Shown: positions 11,541 through 22,561 of the stretch, in pieces | Position numbering within the stretch: the stretch's first letter is position 1 | How the letters are laid out: every line of letters starts with the position of its first letter | From: Schistosoma haematobium | Lineage: Eukaryota; Platyhelminthes; Trematoda; Strigeidida; Schistosomatidae | Direction of reading: 5' to 3' | Length of the DNA: 64,000 bases | NCBI RefSeq assembly: GCF_000699445.3 | Contig: NC_067197.1 | Coordinates: 24,969,809-25,033,808, forward strand | Translations under genes and position numbers: made by a program | Notes under the pieces: model-generated | Database searches by the model: none | What the model saw: the letters and a program-made list of their open reading frames with translations, nothing else | Told to the model about the DNA's origin: nothing

Positions 11541-12471
11541 CTACTGCAGTTATTATTAAGTTTGATGCTTCAAACATTGATTCACTATTCTATCTCGTGA
11601 AGTTGAACAACTCTATCTTATTTGCGATGAAAGAATGAACTAACGTTTTAAAGTATGTAGTTTAGATTTATAAAATAACTGATCGTTGATATGATATTAT
11701 TAGTATAACACTTACTACCACTCTTAGTGCACTGTACTTTGCTGAAAAGACCTTGAGATAAATCAAGAATTGAATTAATATCTTGATTAAAATCATCTTG
11801 TAATTTTTCTAATTAATTGGATTCACAGTTAAACCATGTAACTTGAAATAAAGTTTATGACCTTAAACTTAATTAATCAACTGGCTGATACGATTCATTA
11901 CATATTTCTTATTAAGTGAAAATACGGATAATACTACTAATAACAATGATGATAAATGTCATTTTGGACAATTTATAATTCTATTGTTAATGTTATGAGT
12001 AACATGATTAAATGTAGTTGGCATTTCATGAATCATTGGTTTGGAGCCAAAACTAATCCCATATCAAGAAGAAAAAATAGAGTTATTGTTGTTACAATTT
12101 TAAAATTACATCTTCATTGACCGTAAACTCGTATTGGTATATACAGATAAATGTTGTATTTATTTAACATAATTGCAATCTGATAAAGAGCAGATGAAAT
12201 TCTATCATTTAAAACTATGAAGGTCACAGGAAAAAATGATCAGCCCAAGAAACAGTTCAATATTATTGTTTTTTTCTTCTTCTTCTGCTATTTAATGAAT
12301 TGTTTCTTGTTACTAGGTACGTACAAATAATTGGGATAATAATACCATAACACATTTCCCAATAAATAGGTGTATTAAAGAAAAAAATTCTAAATCTAAG
12401 TGGAATCATTGACGCCAGGCTGTTATTATGAATTTAAGGTTACAGATAGATCAGTGAAATTATCTTTCTAC

Positions 12472-12513
<42 letters not shown>

Positions 12514-12886
12514 GTAATAACAATGATGATAGTAATAAGAATTCAAGATCATTCATATATCGTTTCTATTAGGGAAACAGGTAAAAAGTATGAATTATTT
12601 AGAATAATATATAATTAGATCATTAGTAGTGATTCATTCTTTCTAAGTTAATCTTATTTCTCAATATGAAAAGAAAGACCTAGTAATAAATTAGCAATTA
12701 TTAATTAAATCTAAGATTGAATATTGATTATATAACTATCTAATGAATAAAACAAGAAATATTTGGATAATGCATTGCATTGTTCGAATTCCATTCATTT
12801 GTAAATCATATATTTTTGAAGTTTATAATGGTAATAAGCTGTGAATCATTATAGAATGCAAGAAAAATCATTGAATTTCAACTTAA
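11541..12886. other. No feature besides a microsatellite
   Basis: AT-rich. The short open frame at 12400-12618 is produced by the (AAT)n run. Confidence 0.5.
12476..12514. repeat. (AAT)n microsatellite
   Basis: About 12 AAT units. Confidence 0.9.
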
Positions 12887-13084
12887 TGTGGTGCGTGCTG
12901 CTTATATTAGATATAAGTAGTATATGACGCGAGTCAGGAATGTAATGTCTGGCAGCAGAAGATGGGGAAGATCAAGAAAGGAAGAGCGAGAATGGAAAGC
13001 AATTAGTATGGAAATGTGAGAACAACGAAATTCGAGACAATTATTGAACATTTTGCAAATTAAGTATTAAAATTAAAACACGAA

Positions 13085-13131
13085 GTTCAGCGAAGGGATC
13101 TCTTTTCAACGAATTTATTGTTAAGCTGTAC
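13085..13131 (-). ncRNA. Hammerhead-like fold at 3' end of the PLE
   Basis: Pairing in the sister copy at 14853-14899: stem I GTACAGC/GCTGAAC with one mismatch, core TTGATAA, stem II AAT/GTT, GAAA, stem III AAGAGA/TCCCTT without a loop, cleavage triplet TTC. Here the core has decayed to TTAACAA while all stems persist. It lies in the sense orientation of the element. Confidence 0.45.
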
Positions 13132-13390
13132 AATCGTATATATATATAAATTTTGTTTTTGTAAAAGTACTGAGGAAATGTGAACACAGTTAATAAAAAG
13201 GTTATAATACTAGATTACGTAATATGAATAATAACAATAACAATAGATTTAGTGAATATAATAAGATGATTAAAATGTTTTGGTTACAATAATTAAAGGT
13301 CATAGAGGTGTAAAAATAAATATGGTGATATGATGAGTATTCACGAATAAAACAATGAGAATATAAGACATAAGTAAAGGGGGGAATGCA

Positions 13391-13447
<57 letters not shown>

Positions 13448-13460
13448 GTAATAATAATAA
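13391..13460. repeat. (AAT)n microsatellite inside PLE 3' region
   Basis: More than 20 AAT units with few interruptions. Similar AAT runs occur at the same place in the PLE copies at 28026 and 22720. Confidence 0.9.
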
Positions 13461-13492
13461 TAATAGTGATAACAATAGGATAATCAAAATAA

Positions 13493-14830
13493 TTAAGGCC
13501 AAGGTAACGATGACGATAAGACGTACTTCTTTTGTACGCATAGTTCTGGTTTAAGCTCCTGGATGGTAAGAGCTTTAGCTATTTTTAAGAGTTGGATGCG
13601 AAGAAATCTGGGTAGATTTGAACGAATCATATAAACAACATCAAAGTCAGTTTGTGGATCTGTAGAATGGTTATAGTCGATTAGGTGTTCACGTATAGAA
13701 CTCCTGACTGCTTTCCTTTCACTTTTATAGAACCAAGCTGGAATATGTTCCCGTATCCGAGTTGAAAGCGAGCGCTGGCTACGGTCAATGTACCTTGCTC
13801 TACAAGAGCAGGTGAACTGATAGATGCACATGTAAGCGACCAGACGCGGAAGCTTATCTTTTATGGGTACAGGAAATGAGTTTCTGCTAGTGAAGGTTAT
13901 TTGCAGTTTTGCTGTATTAAATGTTCTTCTAATAGTTGTTGTTAGACGATTTTTGATTACGTCTGATGTTCGATCACCTTTAAATTCCAGACTTATATAA
14001 AGGTTTTTCTTCGGAACAGAACAACTAGAATCCTTGTCGTGACTACTCCCATTCATATTCTTTTCTATGAACAGTTCTGGGTAACCATTTTCCTTCAAAG
14101 TCTTCTTGAGGAACGCGAGTTCTTCGTTAATGCATTCCGTACTGCATATTTGATGTATTCGACAGCATAAAGAATGGATAAGATTTCTCTTCCTACTTAA
14201 CGGAACCCAGCTATGGAAGTTGGTTAGCTGGCCGTTCCATGTCTGTTTTCTAAAGATGGATCTTTTTAAAGAACCATTACTCGTTCTCATCAGACGTACA
14301 TCGAGAAAAGGAATCGATTGGTCTCGTTCCTTTTCTAACATGAAGTCTATGGAATGGTGGCATGGGTTAGAGGTGTGTAGAATATCATCTAAATCAATAT
14401 TATTGTCACAAACGACAAACGTGTCGTCCATGTATCTCACGTATAGGTGGAATCGATTGATCATTGAACGAAGTTGGTCGTTTTGTACTTTTACCATGAA
14501 ACAGTCTGCTAAAAGTGGACCGAATAGAGACCCCATTGCGATCCCATCCCTTTGTCTATATATTTCATTATTGAAACTGAACTGGACATTAAAAGTACAG
14601 CGTAACAATAGTTCTTTCAAGTGTTCAGTTGGCAAACCTAGATCTATATTGTTAGAATCAATATACTCACATATATAACATACTGTTTTGGTTAAAGTTA
14701 CGCTAGTGAACAAAGAATTAACGTCAAGCGATAACATGTGTTTTTCGAAGTATTAACGTCCTTAATACGATCAATAAATTGAAAAGTATCATGAATAGAA
14801 TGTTTACATACTTGCCTTCTAACCGGTTCC
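13493..14830 (-). pseudogene. Penelope-like reverse transcriptase with degenerate GIY-YIG domain
   Basis: A 414-codon open frame (13493-14737) preceded by about 30 codons in another frame (HSIHDTFQFIDRIKD), so there is at least one frameshift near 14735. Motifs in order: LSLDVNSLFTSV, GIAMGSLFGPLLADCFM, YVRYMDDTFVV (the catalytic YMDD), FLDVRL, then the C-terminal YQFTCSCRARYIDRSQRSL...RIREH, which occupies the GIY-YIG endonuclease position with a poor signature. It ends ELKPELCVQKKYVL, the PLE C-terminus also seen at 22796, 27840 and 37924. A full PLE ORF would be about twice this long, so the N-terminal part is missing. Strand and domain order are certain; activity is unlikely. Confidence 0.85.
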
Positions 14831-14852
14831 AATTTTTCATATATATACGATT

Positions 14853-14899
14853 GTACAGCTTGATAATAAATTCGTTGAAAAGAGATCCCTTCGCTGAAC
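14853..14899 (+). ncRNA. Hammerhead-like fold, inverted copy at 5' end of the PLE
   Basis: Same fold as 13085-13131. The core is TTGATAA, so C3 and G8 of the consensus CTGANGA are replaced together by U3 and A8, preserving that tertiary pair. It lies antisense to the element. Confidence 0.45.
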
Positions 14900-15104
14900 T
14901 TCGTGTTTTAATTTTAATGTTTAAATGGGAATTATCTGTCAAATTAAGTATTATAGTATGGTTTTTCTATTTTACTGTGTAACTCTGTAATTTCGTTCTA
15001 AATAATGATTTGTTTGTCCTCACCTGTGTTCTCCTTCACTACATTATTAGTATCTTTCTTGTCTGTTATTATTATTAGTAGCTTTATTCAATATTATATT
15101 TTTG

Positions 15105-15330
15105 GTACAAGATAGAATTCTCAGCACAATGTATTTCAGCGAGTTTCGGTTTCTTACGCATTGATCGATATTGACGATAAATATCACCAGTTAGCTATTT
15201 GCATTTCAAGAGTCAATATCTGAATAATGTGCACTCTTTTCGTTACATATTGTCAGCAACTACAATGTCTCTGATAGGGCTTTTTTGTAACCTGTACAGT
15301 GAAAAGTCGTAAACTTTTCATCAACAAACT
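15105..15330. repeat. Dispersed repeat R1, copy 2
   Basis: Same orientation as 4640-4960, with indels. No open frame in this copy. Confidence 0.5.
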
Positions 15331-16024
15331 TTAGTAGATTATACAATTAAGAGACATAATGATGTGTTAAAACAAACAAGGAAACAGATAACTTGTTGAA
15401 ATATCTAGATGGCAGGAACAGGTAAAACAGATGTTCAAGCAAGACCATTAGGTTTTGGTTTGACTCGGCTCGTATGATGATAAAAGCGAATAGTCAGTAA
15501 AGCGTTAAGGAGTACTAAAATGAATCATGTGTTTATTAACATCAGTTTACTACAAGTTCGAATTTTCACAAAAGTCTAGAATTTTTACACATGTATAACA
15601 TTTTAAATCTTCATCCATTAGCATATTACTAATCTTTCAATGAATTGTTTCTTAATACCTTTTTTCAACGTAGATTATCATTCATTCGATTATTATCTAT
15701 TTTATTATTGATCTGCCTAACTTTGTATAAATACATGGAATTTTCATACTTCATTTACAAAAGGCAACTTTGTTTATGCATTTGCATGGAATTCTTTTCT
15801 GTCTACTGGAATAAATATAACCCGATGTTGCCAATGAAATGAATATAGTACAATTGATTTAGTCTATGTTTTATACAGCTATGACTTGATAAATGATCGG
15901 CATTTAGTTACCAAACATCAGAAATTCAATTTTCTATTCATCAAGATAGTACAAATGTATTCTTTTATTTCTACATGGTTTATTAATTAAAAAATATTCA
16001 ACCTCAGTTTATAAGCTTGATTAA

Positions 16025-16570
16025 GAATGAATCAGTATGGGGATTTGTGGAGATTGTAGTATTTTCACAGTTTCATTACTAAGGAGTGCCATAGTAGGAC
16101 GAAACGGCCGTTTAGTGCTACCAATGACGAGTGAACTGAGCCATGTTGGTAGATGTAGACTACCTGGTTGGGGTCCGCGAGACGATGGTAACCGGTGGTT
16201 AGAGACCTAGAATGACATGGCTCAAAATCCTTTGCAATGGCCCAGGTGCATCCACTCTTTGTGTTCTCCCAAATTCTAATCTTCTGAGTTTGTCATGTCC
16301 CTTCCTTCTTCTTTCTAAATTTATTTCACTGTATTATACTCCTTGAATAACATCTTCAAACCCTAATCTTTCCAATTAATGCTTATACGCTTACCACCTC
16401 TACCACTATGGGATTTTAATCGACAATTGTATCTCTGTGCTAATGCGGTATGACAACTCGAACTGATATACGTACGTACGAAGTTCTACGTTGTTAACTG
16501 ACTGATCAGTGCTACCAGATTTTCAATGATAGTCTAACTTAGATCGACTCGTGAATTCAGCTATAAATAA
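16025..16570 (+). mobile_element. Family B SINE split by an RTE 3' fragment
   Basis: The left part (16025-16123) ends in TAGGACGAAACGGCCGTTTAG and the right part (16508-16570) resumes at the same point, AGTGCTACCA, which is duplicated on both sides. The insertion point is in the ribozyme's stem I 3' strand. The CTGAGGA core is already mutated. Confidence 0.75.
16124..16507 (+). mobile_element. RTE-like element, 3' end only
   Basis: A 384-nt 5'-truncated copy of the element at 38269-42211. It covers the last codons (CTACCTGGTTGGGGTCCGCG), the 3' UTR and the ACGTACGTACG...CTGACTGA tail. Flanked by a 10-nt duplication (16114-16123 and 16508-16517). Confidence 0.85.
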
Positions 16571-16984
16571 CGCATTTTATTAACAATATCAACGGTAATA
16601 GTATAGACGTTGTAGCTAACCATCTTACTTAATTTAAAGAATATTTACTAAAATATTTGATTTAAGCTAGTCCCTGTAGAATTACTAATCTTATATGTAA
16701 TTAGTGAATATTTATGTTATATATTTATCTATCTGAGTAGATATAACAGTATAATTTAAGAAGAGAAAAAAAGTAGTTTTACGTAGCAATTATTTTTGCT
16801 TAATTATCTCTAATTCATTTATATCCACATTTATAATATTATCCCAACGTGTTGCCTTTACTAAAAGTCTGATAACATATGTCAATATGAATATTATATG
16901 CCATCTGTTTGCATCGTCTACATAAAGAAAATAGGACTATTTTTCTTCTGAACACATTTACAACAAAGATTAATAAAATATAAG

Positions 16985-17115
16985 TATAGCATAAGTTAAT
17001 GTAGAATAGATAATGTCTAACAGTGGAATCCAGGACATTCGTTTCTTCCTATTTAAGACTTGTCAGTTGGATATATCTACATTCTATGGTTGATGTTCAT
17101 TCATATGCCAACAAA
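16985..17115 (-). mobile_element. SMalpha-type SINE remnant
   Basis: On the minus strand it shows CTGACAAGTC, TTAAATAGGAAGAAACG and GTCCTGGATTCCACTG, a decayed SMalpha hammerhead, but little of the tRNA-like head. Confidence 0.6.
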
Positions 17116-17734
17116 GACTGATCAAAATTCAATCAAAATCTCAAAAAAAAAGAATTATCCGATCTATTTAGAATTGAAATATGTATGATACGTTTTGAAA
17201 TTATAAACACAATATCTTGTAATTAATTCACGTTATATTTAATTTTCAAGTTCATTAGGCTTGTTTAAATTATAAACCGCTTCTTGTTTCTTTTTTAATA
17301 TAAAAACTGATAAGTCGGTGTCATTTGATAACTTTCTTAGTATTGAAATAACGATGAGAAAGCAATCTGAAGAAACGATAGTCATAAGGGTTAGATTAAG
17401 TGTCTTCTATTGGATACTGGAAAAAAAATGGATTCAGTAAAATATGTTCTAAATAATCATTACGTAATATAGGTTGGCTATATTAAGATTTACATAAGAC
17501 TCAGAAACTAAACAGATAAAATATGAAATTTGTATTCATAATTATTCAGTGGTTAGTTTCCAACTGTTTTGATAACAGAAATGGACAGTGTGAATTATAA
17601 TCTTTACGGTTTTTATTAAAATTTAATTACAGTTTATGAAATTCAGTATATCTTGCTATTTTCTTACCTTTCTCGATTTATAATTAACTTTTGCCCAATC
17701 GAATAGTGTGACTACTTTTTCTAAGTTTTCTAAG

Positions 17735-17955
17735 ATTTCGATAGCGTAATAAAAAGACGAAGATTATCAGAACTATGTGATATATTACCGCAATACATTT
17801 CGAACAATCTGATCACACATAATATACTTGTTAAGAACATTTATATATAGAAGTAAAAAGTCAAGTAGACTAGAAATGGAGGGTAAGAGGAGATAAGGAT
17901 AATAAAGAAATAATATGAGAACAATATGAAACCTTATCACTCTGAATAATAAGCT
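17735..17955 (-). repeat. PLE terminal-repeat fragment
   Basis: Matches the arms of the PLE at 22562-23230 and 27850-28070 (GAACTATGTGATAT, ATCTGATCACACATA, TACTTGTTAAGAAC). It is cut off at 17955 by the family C element. Confidence 0.65.
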
Positions 17956-18290
17956 CGTCAGCAAGGTGTACCTGTAATCTTGAGGGAACTGATGCTTCCT
18001 AGCAAATTCGATCCTGTGTCACCCAGCTTCACAATCAGAGAGCATCATTTCCCTCAAGATTACAGGTACACCTTGCTGACGACTGTCAAATAGCACGAAA
18101 CATGTGTCCAGGGTTTCCTGTTGACTACTTCCAACCACCATCTCATCTCACAATAGTGCACGTAATGTCGAGTCACCTAGACTAGTGGTCACATTGCAAT
18201 TTGTTTGATAGGATTCGATCTGCACTAAGAAGTACTTGACACATATGACATTGATCAACACCCAATGATCAATCAATTGTGAATCTACTG
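17956..18290 (+). mobile_element. Family C hammerhead-like SINE, with inverted partial copy
   Basis: The plus part (18050-18290) contains a hammerhead-like core and the tail TAATGTCGAGTCACCTAGAC. The left 32 nt (17956-17987) are a perfect inverted copy of 18050-18081. Between them is a reversed scrap of the tRNA-like head (AATTCGATCC). A second copy is at 34860-35275. Confidence 0.6.
18071..18113 (+). ncRNA. Hammerhead-like motif, family C
   Basis: Stem I CCTTG/CAGGG, core CTGACGA, loop CAAATA closed by TGT/GCA, GAAA, stem III ACAT/GTGT, cleavage triplet GTC. The first pair of stem II is C against C, in both copies of this family. Otherwise the geometry equals the SMalpha ribozyme. Confidence 0.5.
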
Positions 18291-18847
18291 TATTAAAATA
18301 TATGAATAATATTGCGATTTACGTTATAGGATGTCTCACAATTTGATTCTATGAATAGTATAAAAATGGAAGTAAGTATAAGATTCAAGTTTAACATTTA
18401 GTATAAAATCCAATATGAGGATTGATTACTGGTCTCTGTTGCTACTTGTCTTCATGAAAAATGAACAAATAATCTAGTTGCCTAGATATGGTCATTAACC
18501 TTAGTATATACTTATAGTTTGTTCGTTAGAGTAGGCTTCAGCTCAAGAAATCAGTCATCAGTAATTAAGAAAACTTTCATCTGAGTTGAAGAAATAATGT
18601 AAATTTGTCAGTATAAAAGAACTAGTTTAACTCAAACTGACAGTTTTATTTGTTGTAACAGAGACTGTTTATAGGATGAACTTTCTGAGTTCCATAATTG
18701 CGTCGCAAAATGACTGGTTTTAAAAAATTATTAAAAACTAAGAAGTAATGAACATCTGTTTTGTCCTAGTTTGGGACGTCTCAGTAGTGTGTAGGCATAA
18801 ATCTGTGTAAACCACGGGATGGCAAATCAATAGTCAAGAAGTTAAAT

Positions 18848-19831
18848 ACTTACTTACTTACACCTGTTACTCCTCGTGAAGGAGCATAGGTCGCTCACCA
18901 GCATTCTCCATCCAACCCTGTCCTGGGCAATCCTTTCCAGCTCCTTCCAGTTGTAATTCATCCTTTTCATATCTGCTTCTATTATCCGACGTAATGTGTT
19001 CTTTGGCCTTCCTCTTTTCCGTTTCCCTTCAGGATTCCAAGTTAGAGCTTGCCTCGTGATGCAGTTTGACGATTTGTGTAATGTATGTCCTATCCATTTC
19101 CATCGTCTTTTCCTAATTTCCTCTTCAGCTGGAAGTTGGTTTGTTCTCTCCCACACAAGGCTATTGCTGATGGTATCCGGCCAATGGATGTTGAGTATCT
19201 TGCGTAGACAGCTATTTATAAATACTTGTACTTTCTTGATTGTGGTTGTTGTAGTTCTCCAAGTTTCAGCTCCATACAGTAGAATTGCCTTGACGTTCGT
19301 ATTGAAGATTCTCACTTTGATATTGGTTGAAAGTTGTTTTGAGTTCCATATGTTCTTCAATTGTAGGAATGCGGCCCTTGCTTTGCCAATCCTCGCCTTT
19401 ACGTCTGCATCTGAACCTCCATGTCTATCGACGATGCTTCCCAGATATGTGAAGGATTCTACATCTTCCAGAGTTTCGCCATCAAGGGTGATTGGATTGC
19501 TGTTCTCCGCTTTGAATTTGAGGACCTTGGTTTTCCCTTTGTGTATGCTGAGGCCTACTGATGCAGAGACTGCTGCTACATTGGCTGTCTTTATCTGAAT
19601 CTGTTCACGTGTACGTGATAGGAGGGCTAGGTCATCTGCGAAGTCCAGATCGTCTAATTGGTTCTGAGCTGTCCATTGTATTCCGTGTTTTCCTTCAGAT
19701 GTCGAGGTCTTCATAATCCAGTCGACCACCAGAAGAAAGAGGAAGGGAGAGAGTAAACAGCCTTGTCTGACTCCGGTCCTTACTTGGAATGCATCTGTCA
19801 GCTGTCCTCCATGCACTACTTTGCACTGTAG
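18848..19831 (-). mobile_element. RTE/SR2-like non-LTR retrotransposon, 5'-truncated, uninterrupted ORF end
   Basis: Flanked by a perfect 12-nt duplication AAGAAGTTAAAT (18836-18847 and 19832-19843) and ending 3' in a short (TAAG)n tail, both typical of RTE-clade insertions. The 984 nt hold the second half of the reverse transcriptase and the C-terminal domain. Confidence 0.85.
18854..19831 (-). CDS. Reverse transcriptase C-terminal half (RTE-like), open reading frame fragment
   Basis: About 325 codons read without a stop from the truncated 5' end to a stop at 18854. Motifs: [31 protein letters not shown], the catalytic pair here as [14 protein letters not shown]; and a C-terminal region with LLYGAETW...[10 protein letters not shown]...[10 protein letters not shown] and [20 protein letters not shown]. 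It lacks the endonuclease and RT fingers and has no proper start codon, so it is not expected to make a working enzyme. The missing stops contrast with the four stops in the sister copy at 46711 and suggest a younger insertion. Confidence 0.8.
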   Translation of the reverse strand, partial: LQCKVVHGGQLTDAFQVRTGVRQGCLLSPFLFLLVVDWIMKTSTSEGKHGIQWTAQNQLDDLDFADDLALLSRTREQIQIKTANVAAVSASVGLSIHKGKTKVLKFKAENSNPITLDGETLEDVESFTYLGSIVDRHGGSDADVKARIGKARAAFLQLKNIWNSKQLSTNIKVRIFNTNVKAILLYGAETWRTTTTTIKKVQVFINSCLRKILNIHWPDTISNSLVWERTNQLPAEEEIRKRRWKWIGHTLHKSSNCITRQALTWNPEGKRKRGRPKNTLRRIIEADMKRMNYNWKELERIAQDRVGWRMLVSDLCSFTRSNRCK

Positions 19832-19847
19832 AAGAAGTTAAATGGTT

Positions 19848-20165
19848 TCACTGAAAACTGGATGTCCCTAGTTCCCCGCCCTTCTGAAGGTAAGTATGCA
19901 CTACCAAGGACTCCTTTACCGAGAAGAAATAGCTGTTGGATATTACCTGGGTGTTCAATGGTGATATGCTTTCTGATTGAACGCTACTTTGTTTATCTGG
20001 TCGTCGCTGATTGTTATGTCGGAATCGCTTATCACTTATATTTGTAAAGCGAGGAACCACTGTAATTCCTTCGACGTAAAAGTAGGACCGCAAAGACTGG
20101 TACATATGAAGATACATTAGCCCAGAAAACACGACGACGATGATCCAAGTCGAAAATATACTCAT
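19848..20165 (-). other. Open frame of 105 codons in a GC-richer block, unidentified
   Basis: It reads MSIFSTWIIVVVFSGLMYLH (hydrophobic start, possible signal anchor), continues with YVEGITVVPRFTNISDKRFR, and ends QKGGELGTSSFQ. Base composition differs from the flanking AT-rich sequence. It abuts the RTE insertion. I cannot assign a family; an unrecognised repeat is as likely as a gene. Confidence 0.25.
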
Positions 20166-20754
20166 TTATATATTGATTCTTACATATATTTTGATAATTA
20201 ATTAGGTTGCAATCACATATATGGAAAATACTTACAATTATAACAAATCATATGCTATATGTCATGCTGACGATAGTTCAGGCCAACTGGATACAAGAAA
20301 ATCGTATGTTATACACAATAAAATGTCATACGAGAAAACAAAACAAATATTACACTAAATAATCATTACATTAAATTAAAATGGAATTAATGTTGAACAA
20401 CAATCATATTGAGTAAAACAATGTAATTTTGTCTTTTCTTCCCGTCATAAATGGCTACCTAACTTAGATCACTCCATAGTGTGAACTATGAAAAAACAAA
20501 TTATGATGTAACATTTATGCATAAATAACTAGCGAGATAAATATTTGATTGTTTGTTCAAATAGTTCATTGTTAAAAGTATCTGAAATGAGTTTAATTTG
20601 CCAATAAACTAAACAAATCTTCTTATCATGTTATAATTATAAGCGATAGTTTATTCGACTCGAACTAGTTATTATTTATTTTAAAATAGTCTGTTTTTTT
20701 AACTATTACAGTCATATGATTATTTATTGTATATGGAAAGTATATTTCATTTAG

Positions 20755-21150
20755 TTATTTGAACACATAAATATTGGTATAAAGGAACACCGAATACATA
20801 TACGCCACACAAGTTATTTGGTTTGTGTGTGGGCTGTGATACTGCCCGTTGCCCAAACCAATGCAGGTGGTATTCTTAGGTAGCCATATCCGGATACTAG
20901 AGCCCATGTGCAGCATTGGTTTGGAATTAGGGTTTTCCAACTCCCCTAGATGGATCCTTCGTATCCACCAACCCGGTTAAAGCACCCGACATTCGCTTTT
21001 CGTCCTCTCAATTTCATAGACAACACCCACGCCACGAGAAAGCAGTGAGTAGGACTTTCCTGACAGTGGCTGTGTACGCGTGGCCATGTGAGAACATTTT
21101 GATAGGGAGAACCGACCCCCCAACCCTCAGCCGTACCAGGCCATGTTTTA
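20755..21150 (-). repeat. Dispersed repeat R2, short copy
   Basis: The reverse complement of the 5190-5665 block (ACGCGT, GGATCC and AACCCTAATTCC stretches shared), lacking about 120 nt of its middle. Confidence 0.55.
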
Positions 21151-21283
21151 ATGAACTATTGTATTTAAATTGTAATAAGCTATGTCATCTACATATTCGA
21201 ATAGTTAATTAGTTGAATTAATTTTCGTAACTAGTATTAAATAAACATAAAATCCATGTGATGGTTTATAATTCATGATTTAT

Positions 21284-21531
21284 TGTAGTTAACGAGAACA
21301 CAGAAGTGGAGACAACCGAATGTATTTGAATACAAAATGTCTAAGTCAAATCTGAGAACCATACAGTAAATACTTAATCTTCAAAATATCAATCAGTTGT
21401 CTCAGATTTGATTATTCCTTCGTCTACATACTAATCACTTTCTTTTCTCGTTCTTTTCTCTCTGATTTTCTTAAGCTTCTATTGTTGATACATACTACTT
21501 ATATCTGTCGATATCAGTAGCACTCACCATA
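21284..21531 (-). mobile_element. Solo LTR (family L1), eroded
   Basis: On the minus strand it runs from GGTGAGTGCTACTGATATCG to GTTCTCGTTAACTACA, parallel to the copies at 10071 and 56193. No clear duplication. Confidence 0.6.
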
Positions 21532-22561
21532 GTATCATATAATTCATACTAATTAATAAACGATATTAACAAATTGTAATAAAATAAATCTGTCTCTTTT
21601 CTTTTTTAAAGAAAGAACAACGCTATTCAATAATCCCATATGTACTAGTTAATTACCTTTAAATAATTAACTCATAACTGTTTTCTTTATTATTGCTCAG
21701 TGTTATGAAATATTATTGTGGATTTTTTTCCCTCAGTCTTTCATATAAGCCTTATTTAATTGTAAAAATAAAAAACTGTAATCATAATCATAATAAAGAT
21801 AGTAATTATTTTTATCACTAAAGTGATTAATTGTCTGTTTATTAAAGTTATTATATACAAGAAAGAAATTAATACATCATAAACAACAGAACATTTAGAA
21901 CATAGTTTCCCATAGTAACTAGATGAATATTTTTTTATTGGAGATTAAACTTATTGGAATATTGTATAACCACAATTATTATGTTGATATTATTTGTTTA
22001 ATTTTTTATTATTAATTTGTATTAAAATCATAACATAAATTTATTCACAAATAGGTCATAGTGTTAGATTGTTTTTTAGGAACAATAAACATTATATGGT
22101 TTATGATAAATCTCCTTTTTAAATGTCTTAAGTATGATATTGTTATTGTTGTTGTTGTTTTATGCGTTTAGTTTGAAAAAACAAACAAATGCAAATTCAG
22201 AAAAGATATAGTTCATATGATAGAATAATTAGCTACATAATCAATTAGACCTGATTATTTTTTTGTCTAAGTGTCAGATATCATCATTCAAAAGAACTGT
22301 ATACATAATAAATAATGAAATATATTACTTATTGTAATCATGGTTTTACATGATATGTGAATTTGAAAAGTATATGAAACTGTTCATTATTATTCATTTA
22401 ATGGAAGATTTAATAAGACTATAAAATAATAAAGTTGATTTGAAAATATCATTCAATCCATTTGATTATGTAATAAGATTTTAAAAGGAATCAAGAATAT
22501 TAAAGATTATTAGATGAACAAATGGTTGAAATTTAAAGCAATTAGTGCCTTTGATAAATTT
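21532..22561. other. No feature seen
   Basis: Very AT-rich, many stops in all frames. Confidence 0.5.

Larger units (their letters stand above)
13070..14939 (-). mobile_element. Penelope-like element, 5'-truncated, with inverted terminal segments
   Basis: Bounded by a 14-nt target-site duplication. The 5' end (14939-14830 on minus) is an inverted copy of the 3' terminal segment (13150-13070). Between them are the reverse transcriptase ORF, a 3' region with an (AAT)n run, and the 3' segment carrying a hammerhead-like fold. The same terminal segment recurs at 23231-23310. Confidence 0.8.
12887..15043 (+). mobile_element. Solo LTR (family L1) split by a Penelope-like element
   Basis: The left half 12887-13069 and right half 14940-15043 together make one L1 LTR (TGTGGTGCG to CTTCACTACA). 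The split is flanked by the 14-nt duplication CAAATTAAGTATTA (13056-13069 and 14940-14953). The outer 4-nt duplication is TTAA/TTAT, one mismatch. The PLE is therefore younger than this LTR. Confidence 0.75.
15331..17734. other. No gene seen between SINE copies
   Basis: AT-rich. The 65-codon frame at 15645 has no domain and no supporting signal. Confidence 0.5.

Noticed and set aside
13341..13541. Leucine-rich open frame on the minus strand
   Set aside because: Produced by translating the (AAT)n repeat.
19001..19598. 200-codon plus-strand frame
   Set aside because: Shadow of the reverse transcriptase on the other strand; the same kind of shadow occurs at 47278-48120.
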